Source: Rhabditoides inermis
Taxonomy: Eukaryota; Nematoda; Chromadorea; Rhabditida; Rhabditidae
Assembly (NCBI GenBank): GCA_963966185.1
Contig: CAWZYM010000425.1
Location: 611,830 to 675,829, forward strand
DNA length: 64,000 nucleotides
Reading direction: 5' to 3'
Under the pieces are notes generated by a model. The model did not search any database and was not told where the DNA came from. It was given only the letters and a program-made list of their open reading frames with translations. The position numbers were made by a program, and so were the translations under genes. This document shows, one piece after another, positions 59,398 to 64,000 of this stretch (position 1 is the stretch's first letter; each line of letters starts with the position of its first letter).

Positions 59398-59673
59398 TTA
59401 AGTGAGACTGTCGTCTATACACCGGCAGTCGATGATCCCACAAATCTGGGACTGTTCGGGGGCAGGGCGAGGGAGTGGTGGGTGGGGGGCATGCGGCAGC
59501 GGCAGCCGTGGCGTCCGTAGCAGTCGATCAACTCCCGAGGACACTCAACACACAACAGTCGGATCGAATCTATGCGGCAATCTTACATAACGCAGCAGCG
59601 CTTCGATCTGCTATGCTGTGTTGAATGCTGACCCTGTGGCAGCAAGCGAGAGAAGGGCGAAAACGATGCGCAT
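59398..59673 (-). pseudogene. Broken minus-strand copy of the small secreted cysteine-rich family
   Basis: The minus-strand ATG at 59671-59673 begins a good signal peptide (MRIVFALLSLAATGSA), but an in-frame TAG follows within five codons. A GTAAGA donor lies near 59587. After a GTTGAG acceptor the module CPRELIDCYGRHGCRCRMPP is read, followed, after a frame change, by a second cysteine-containing piece (CGIIDCRCIDD) and a stop at 59398. Both modules match the pattern of the plus-strand gene at 60131-60370. The early stop and the internal shift point to a pseudogene or base-call errors. Confidence 0.5.
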
Positions 59674-60130
59674 CGTTGGTCGACAATGAGCCTTACTCCT
59701 CATTTCCGCGTTTGTTGCGGAATAATGAGAAAATGTTATGACTCACGGCCGTCCAACCCATTTCCATATCCCCATTTAGTTTTTGACTGTTTTTATGGAT
59801 AAACAATTATTATTATAATATTCAGTGTCCGTATTAGATCACATTGAACATGAAACATGATCACATGTACATACATATCATATGAGTACTGTACTTCTTT
59901 GTTTGCATAGAGTGCGTGTTTGATCTCCAAGGTACACAAAACGACCACAAACGTTCAACGAAGAAGGTGGAACGGCGACAGTTTAATGGATGTGGTCCTT
60001 CTTTTTCTTCTAATGCGTGACGTAACAAACCCCCGTGTCGATACTGTCGTGATCACAATAGAGAATGCCACAACTTCATTAACTATTGCATATAGGACGA
60101 TTGCCGTGGCGCGATCAGTCATTCCGTATC

Positions 60131-60370
60131 ATGCGATCACTCTGCACTCTCCTTGTGATGATCGTTGCTGTGGCAGCAGTGTCACCGTTCGAAGACAGAA
60201 TCGACTGTCCGCCTGGATATCTCTACTGCGGCCGAGCAGGATATCACTGCCGTTGCCTCTATGTCCCGACCACCAGGAGACCGTCTCCGTGTCCGGAGGG
60301 TATGAAGGTGGGATGTGGAATCACGGGAGCTGGGACGTGTCGCTGCATTCCCGAGGACGTGCTCGAATGA
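60131..60370 (+). CDS. Small secreted protein with two cysteine modules (79 aa)
   Basis: Start taken at the internal methionine 60131 because it opens a clean signal peptide (MRSLCTLLVMIVAVAAVS); the longer frame upstream adds a polar stretch. The mature part has two related modules: CPPGYLYCGRAGYHCRCLYVP and, after a TTRRPS linker, CPEGMKVGCGITGAGTCRC. Each has four cysteines in a Cx(6-7)CGx(4-7)CxC pattern. The gene at 58757-58942 has one shorter module. Family unknown to me; probably extracellular. A run of A with AATAAA-like signals follows the stop. Confidence 0.6.
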   Translation: MRSLCTLLVMIVAVAAVSPFEDRIDCPPGYLYCGRAGYHCRCLYVPTTRRPSPCPEGMKVGCGITGAGTCRCIPEDVLE

Positions 60371-60582
60371 ATGAATGAATATATGTTGATAAATATTATT
60401 TTAAAAAAAAACTTTGCTGTTCTTATATTTTACCACAAAACAATGTTTTCTTACCGTTCTCTCACGATTACGAAATAAATTAATAAATAAATGAATGTGA
60501 AACAGACAAGTTCGCTATAGATTTTTTCCAAAGTAAATAAAAAATACACTTTTTACATGCTGTCCGATTCCTGTGATTGAGT

Positions 60583-60626
60583 ATTTGTCCGCCTGGACAA
60601 AATCAACGCGGAATGAAGCGGCACTA
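60583..60626 (+). pseudogene. Relic of a cysteine module
   Basis: ICPPGQNQRGMKRH followed by TAG. The first 13 bases (TTTGTCCGCCTGG) nearly repeat the module start in the gene at 58757 (TTTGTCCGCCAGG). No signal peptide or rest of the module. Confidence 0.35.
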
Positions 60627-61082
60627 GCGGACAGAAGAAGGATGGTCACCACAAAACTGCATCTGGTTGATCACATCGCTACTATCCACTTCGCTTATTC
60701 CCGATTGGTATTCTCGTCGAAAGCTGCCTGTCAGCTGGCCCGGCAGGCGTTTTGGCAACAAATGGAATATGGGTGGAAGGAGCTTCCCGTAAGAAAAATA
60801 TAGAGCACGAAAAAAAGGAAGAAAACGAGACCAGTCACTAAAGGTGTGTGAATCTTTCCTCGCGCGCTGCTCTGCTGGGACTGAACTAAACTGGCCTGCG
60901 CTGTCGTACCGCATTTAACGGTTTCGTATGAAGATAGATAATGATGATCGTTTTATAGATTATAGGGATGGCGGGACCTAGAGAGTCGCATTCGCGAGCG
61001 GCTGGCGATGACGAGGGCTGGGAATCAGAGGCTCTGATCTCGACGCAGTGACTAACGACAATCAGAGAAGATAACAATGGTT

Positions 61083-61197
61083 ATGAAAGAAAGGGGGGGG
61101 GAGAGAAGGAGAGAGAGAGAAAAAGAGAGAAGGATAGAGAGAGAGAAGAGAAAGAAAGAGAGAGAGAGAAAGAGAAAGAGAAAGAGAAGAAAGAGAA

Positions 61198-61240
<43 letters not shown>

Positions 61241-61424
61241 GAAGAGAGAAAGAGAAAGAGAAAGAGAAAGAGAAAGAGAAAAGAGAAAGAGAAAGAGAAA
61301 GAGAAAGAGAAAGAGAAAGAGAAAGAGAAAGAGAAAGAGAAAGAGAAAGAGAAAGAGAAAGAGAAAGAGAAAGAGAAAGAGAAAGAGAAAGAGAAAGAGA
61401 AAGAGAAAGAGAAAGAGAAAGAGA

Positions 61425-61456
<32 letters not shown>

Positions 61457-61523
61457 AGAGAGAGAGAGGAGAGAGAGAAAGAGAGGGAGAGAAAGGAAGA
61501 GAGAGAGGGAGAGAGGGGGGAGA
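61083..61523. repeat. About 440-bp homopurine tract with a GAAAGA-type hexamer array
   Basis: The plus strand is almost only A and G. The centre (about 61160-61436) is a nearly perfect AAAGAG hexanucleotide repeat, flanked by GA and G-rich parts. Long frames on either strand here are repeat artefacts. Confidence 0.95.
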
Positions 61524-61626
61524 ATCTCCACCTTTCCGTTTCCATCTCTTTCCCTCACTTTGCGACGTCTCCTCTCAGTGGCTGCAAGTGATTTCGAGAT
61601 ACCCATGCCTGGGCACGAACACAAGA

Positions 61627-61995
61627 TGTAAACACTAGAGTCGCTAGGCAGTTGGGAAGTACGAGCGTCGTGCGGAAGACGAGCACAGTAGGCTGGAGTC
61701 AATTATTAAATATAAAATAATAAAATGAACTATATCATAACAAAAAGAAAAAAAAGTTCATATTTTTTCAACACGGGTACAGATGACTTTGAACTAACGG
61801 CAGTTTACGCTCTAAACGTTGTAAGTGTAAACATGAGAAAAATGGTGGCCGACAATCTGTCTTCATCTGTTTTTTTTCTTTCCTTTTGTTATGAAATAGT
61901 TCATTTTATTATTTTATCATTTATAATTGACTCCAGCCCAGTGTGCTCTATAGGTCGTCCGCACGACGCTCGTACTTCCCCGACTGCCAAGCGCC
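61627..61995. repeat. Inverted duplication with arms of about 70 bp
   Basis: 61627-61705 read in complement matches 61923-61995 (AATTGACTCCAGCC, then a GCACGACGCTCGTACTTCCC core) with scattered mismatches, around a spacer of about 220 bp. Both arms share an acceptor-like ACTCCAG. The duplicated part may be the 5' exon of the gene at 62349-62889. Confidence 0.65.
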
Positions 61996-62114
61996 TCAAG
62001 AAACCCCTCAGCAACCATGATTGGGTGAGTCAGCATCCCATCTATGTAGCCTTCAAGCACGGACGAGTACCAGGGTCTGAACTAGCTGCGACTACGAAGA
62101 AGCTTCCGGCCGCA

Positions 62115-62163
62115 CACGTGAGCAAAGTTGAGCACACGTGAGCACACGTGAGCAAAACACGTG
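62115..62163. promoter_or_regulatory. Cluster of four CACGTG E-boxes
   Basis: CACGTG at 62115-62120, 62135-62140, 62145-62150 and 62158-62163, each followed by AGCA. Palindromic E-boxes bind bHLH factors such as MAX/MXL or HLH-30/TFEB types. They lie just upstream of the gene at 62349-62889. Confidence 0.5.
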
Positions 62164-62348
62164 AGCAAAGTTTGCAGGCAAATATCTGGGTGGGTAAACG
62201 ATGCGGCTGTAGGAGACGGTAGGTTTCAATTGGTCGAGGAAGACTGAGAGTCGATTTGTGGTAATAGCACGCAAAACGAGAGAGGCAGGCGGTTAGAGCA
62301 CCGTGTTTCGTGTATGCGAGATAAGACTACATAACTCCTCTACTCTAG

Positions 62349-62889
62349 ACGACTTCCTCGCCACGAAGAACTACGGACCGCCGGAGAAGGCAGTGGAGAA
62401 AAAGCAGAAGGTACTTCTACCTCTCTCCAATTCTCCACTGTAGAACTGTGATATCATCCAACATTGTTCGCCCCTCTCTAACAACACTTCAGAAGTCGGT
62501 GCGCAAGACGGTGCGGGCAGTGAAGGAAACAGACCCGTTGAGGCAGCGGAACCAGGGCGATCCTCCCAAGCCCCACCCCCTGACAGACAACAACAAGTGG
62601 CTGGGTGGGGTGGACAAATCGGCGTGGAGGAGCAAGAAGGTGGGAAATGATCTCAGAGAAGAGCACGGTGCCAGACTTGCTGTTGGGTAACGATCAGTAT
62701 AAATACTTCAAAGTGCTCGCGATTGCCCTCTAATCACATCGAATTACTGGTTTGCGAAGAGACTGGCCGCTTGTTCAGGGTCCGTCAGTGGACGCGCAAG
62801 GCGTGATGGAGGGCTGCACCTGGCATCCGGGCTTCGGATACCTCAACAAGGAGAGCACCAATGCACCGCCCGAGCACAAGAGGTGGTAG
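62349..62889 (+). CDS. Unrecognised gene, basic tryptophan-containing protein (5' end uncertain)
   Basis: Three exons join in phase: 62349-62410, 62493-62639 and 62779-62889, ending in TAG. They encode a lysine-rich, proline-rich chain (FLATKNYGPPEKAVEKKQK, KWLGGVDKSAWRSKK) and a C-terminal EGCTWHPGFGYLNKE segment. No signal peptide or membrane span. A possible 5' exon lies at about 61936-62023 (TAKRLKKPLSNHDW before a GTGAGT donor), but its phase does not fit the next exon by one base. I do not recognise the family; the composition suggests a nuclear or RNA-binding protein, without proof. Confidence 0.55.
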
Positions 62890-63553
62890 AACACTACCAG
62901 TACTATGAACAATACTGTATTCAAATTGTAGTGTCATGTGATAAAAGAAGTTATATTTTGTTGTGCTGTGGCGTCGCCTCGGGAATGAATAATTAAAAGA
63001 GAAGGTGATATGTGAATGAGTGCCCATGAAAAGAACGGGGTGAAGGGGCAGTAATGGAGATGGAATGATAAGGAACCTGAGGATGATAATCTGCCAATGA
63101 TAGGGATAGGATAGGGTCTACGCTGCACTTGGCGACATGAGCATGCATACCAACAACGCTTCTACAGGATTCTAATTTGGGTCACTACGCTTCACGATAA
63201 AAACAAACACAGCTTGAATCACACCTATCCCAGACCCGATCACTACCGTTTTGGTACCGGAGGTGGCATTGGAATTCCAAAATGACGAACAGAACTGCGT
63301 AGGCGAAAGTTCGCCTACGTGCATTCTCCGACCGGAAACCTAGCTTTGAAATTTCGCGTTTTGCGTAATTCCTTCTTTCGGCCAATTCACGACAGCCAGC
63401 GTGGCTGAAGTGATGGCGAGCTAGTCTGGCAAGCAGGCCGGAAGGCGGCGCCGGTTCCATTCAACATATTCATGGCAGCATCCAATAATTACAGCAGAGT
63501 TTATTAAACACACACAATTACTTTGAAAGAACAATATGAGAACTAATGGTATT

Positions 63554-64000
63554 TTACAAGTTCACATTCGACTGATTCCCATTCCTGAGTGGGATGCGGC
63601 TCGAATCGAAGTCCTCCTCCCTTCTTCTTTCCTCTCGCTCTCTCTCCTCTATCTCTGCAGCAGTTGGAGATTTTGGAGTTAGCAGAAACATCTAGAAGAA
63701 ATAAGGTAGTCAAATTTTAAAAAAGTCAATGATTTTTTTTTTATCTTGAATCGTTGCCAATAAAAAGTTTTAGAGCGAATGGTAAAGAAACACACTTACT
63801 GCAATGAAAAGCGGGGAGAGCAGCGGTGTTTCCGAGATCCAACCATATAGCGCACGAAAAGTAATCGAGTGGTCCGAGCCTGCCTCTTTGCAGAAACAGA
63901 CTGGAAGTGAATATCACTGAAATTGTTACGTGAATTGCAAAGTAGTAATGTTGTAACTCACAGTTGATCACTAATGCAAAGCATGTATTGATGAGAAAAA
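63554..64000 (-). CDS. C-terminal part of an unrecognised membrane protein (partial)
   Basis: Minus-strand exons 63962 to beyond 64000, 63800-63900 and 63554-63691 join in phase and end in TAA (63554-63556). Two hydrophobic stretches (FLINTCFALVIN; SETPLLSPLFIAMFLL) are followed by a charged tail (EIEEREREERRREEDFDSS). This looks like the end of a multi-pass membrane protein with a cytosolic acidic/basic tail. The 5' part is outside the window and the family is not identifiable. Confidence 0.55.

Noticed and set aside
61052..61702. Frames coding LFLFLF or KRKRKR repeats
   Set aside because: Translation of the hexanucleotide repeat; no other coding evidence.

Overview
This window looks like nuclear DNA of a nematode, most likely a chromadorean. 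A class assignment below that would be a guess. The reasons are a complete cuticle collagen with the nematode N-terminal layout, a Srh/Sri-like 7TM chemoreceptor, tandem secreted lipid-binding-like and saposin-like genes, many short exons with GTGAGT donors and TTGCAG/TTTCAG acceptors, and start codons sitting just downstream of 3' splice sites (5' UTR introns or trans-splicing). Long CT/GA microsatellites and small mobile elements fill the introns. All exon structures were read by eye from reading frame, splice signals and family similarity.

Layout. 160-702 (+) is the 3' end of a tetraspanin-like gene. 1438-5646 (+) and 14603-19053 (+) are paralogous seven-exon genes for a secreted six-cysteine protein resembling GM2-activator/ML lipid-binding proteins. 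Between them lie a saposin-B gene (6085-7572, +), a chemoreceptor-like gene that may be decaying (7641-10759, -), and an unrecognised gene (11085-13350, -) whose last intron holds a 91/92-bp G-rich minisatellite. A dead LINE copy sits in an intron of the second paralogue. 20750-22322 (-) is a cuticle collagen. 25231-33657 (+) encodes a TBC1D15-type Rab GAP in 20 exons, followed by 34333-44117 (+), an Enhancer-of-zeste (EZH2/MES-2) histone methyltransferase in 25 exons.

From 45 to 58.5 kb all genes are on the minus strand: a secreted matrix metalloproteinase, the peroxisomal import receptor PEX5, a sideroflexin and a two-LIM-domain protein. 58.7-60.7 kb holds a cluster of very small secreted cysteine-rich proteins (two plus-strand genes, one broken minus-strand copy, one relic). 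The right end has an unrecognised plus-strand gene (62349-62889) and the 3' end of an unrecognised minus-strand gene.

The housekeeping genes (TBC, E(z), PEX5, sideroflexin, LIM) show no obvious pathway link. The lipid-binding-like, saposin and protease genes are all secreted, and GATA-type sites upstream of two of them suggest gut expression (inference). The most unusual observations are: a hairpin array with compensatory stem changes (9.4-9.7 kb); a minisatellite that multiplies a 3' splice site; several inverted-repeat elements, two of which carry tRNA-like promoters; four internal exons whose acceptor is exactly GTTTGAG, the 3' end of nematode SL1; and single-base frame breaks scattered through otherwise conserved genes, which look more like assembly indels than decay.
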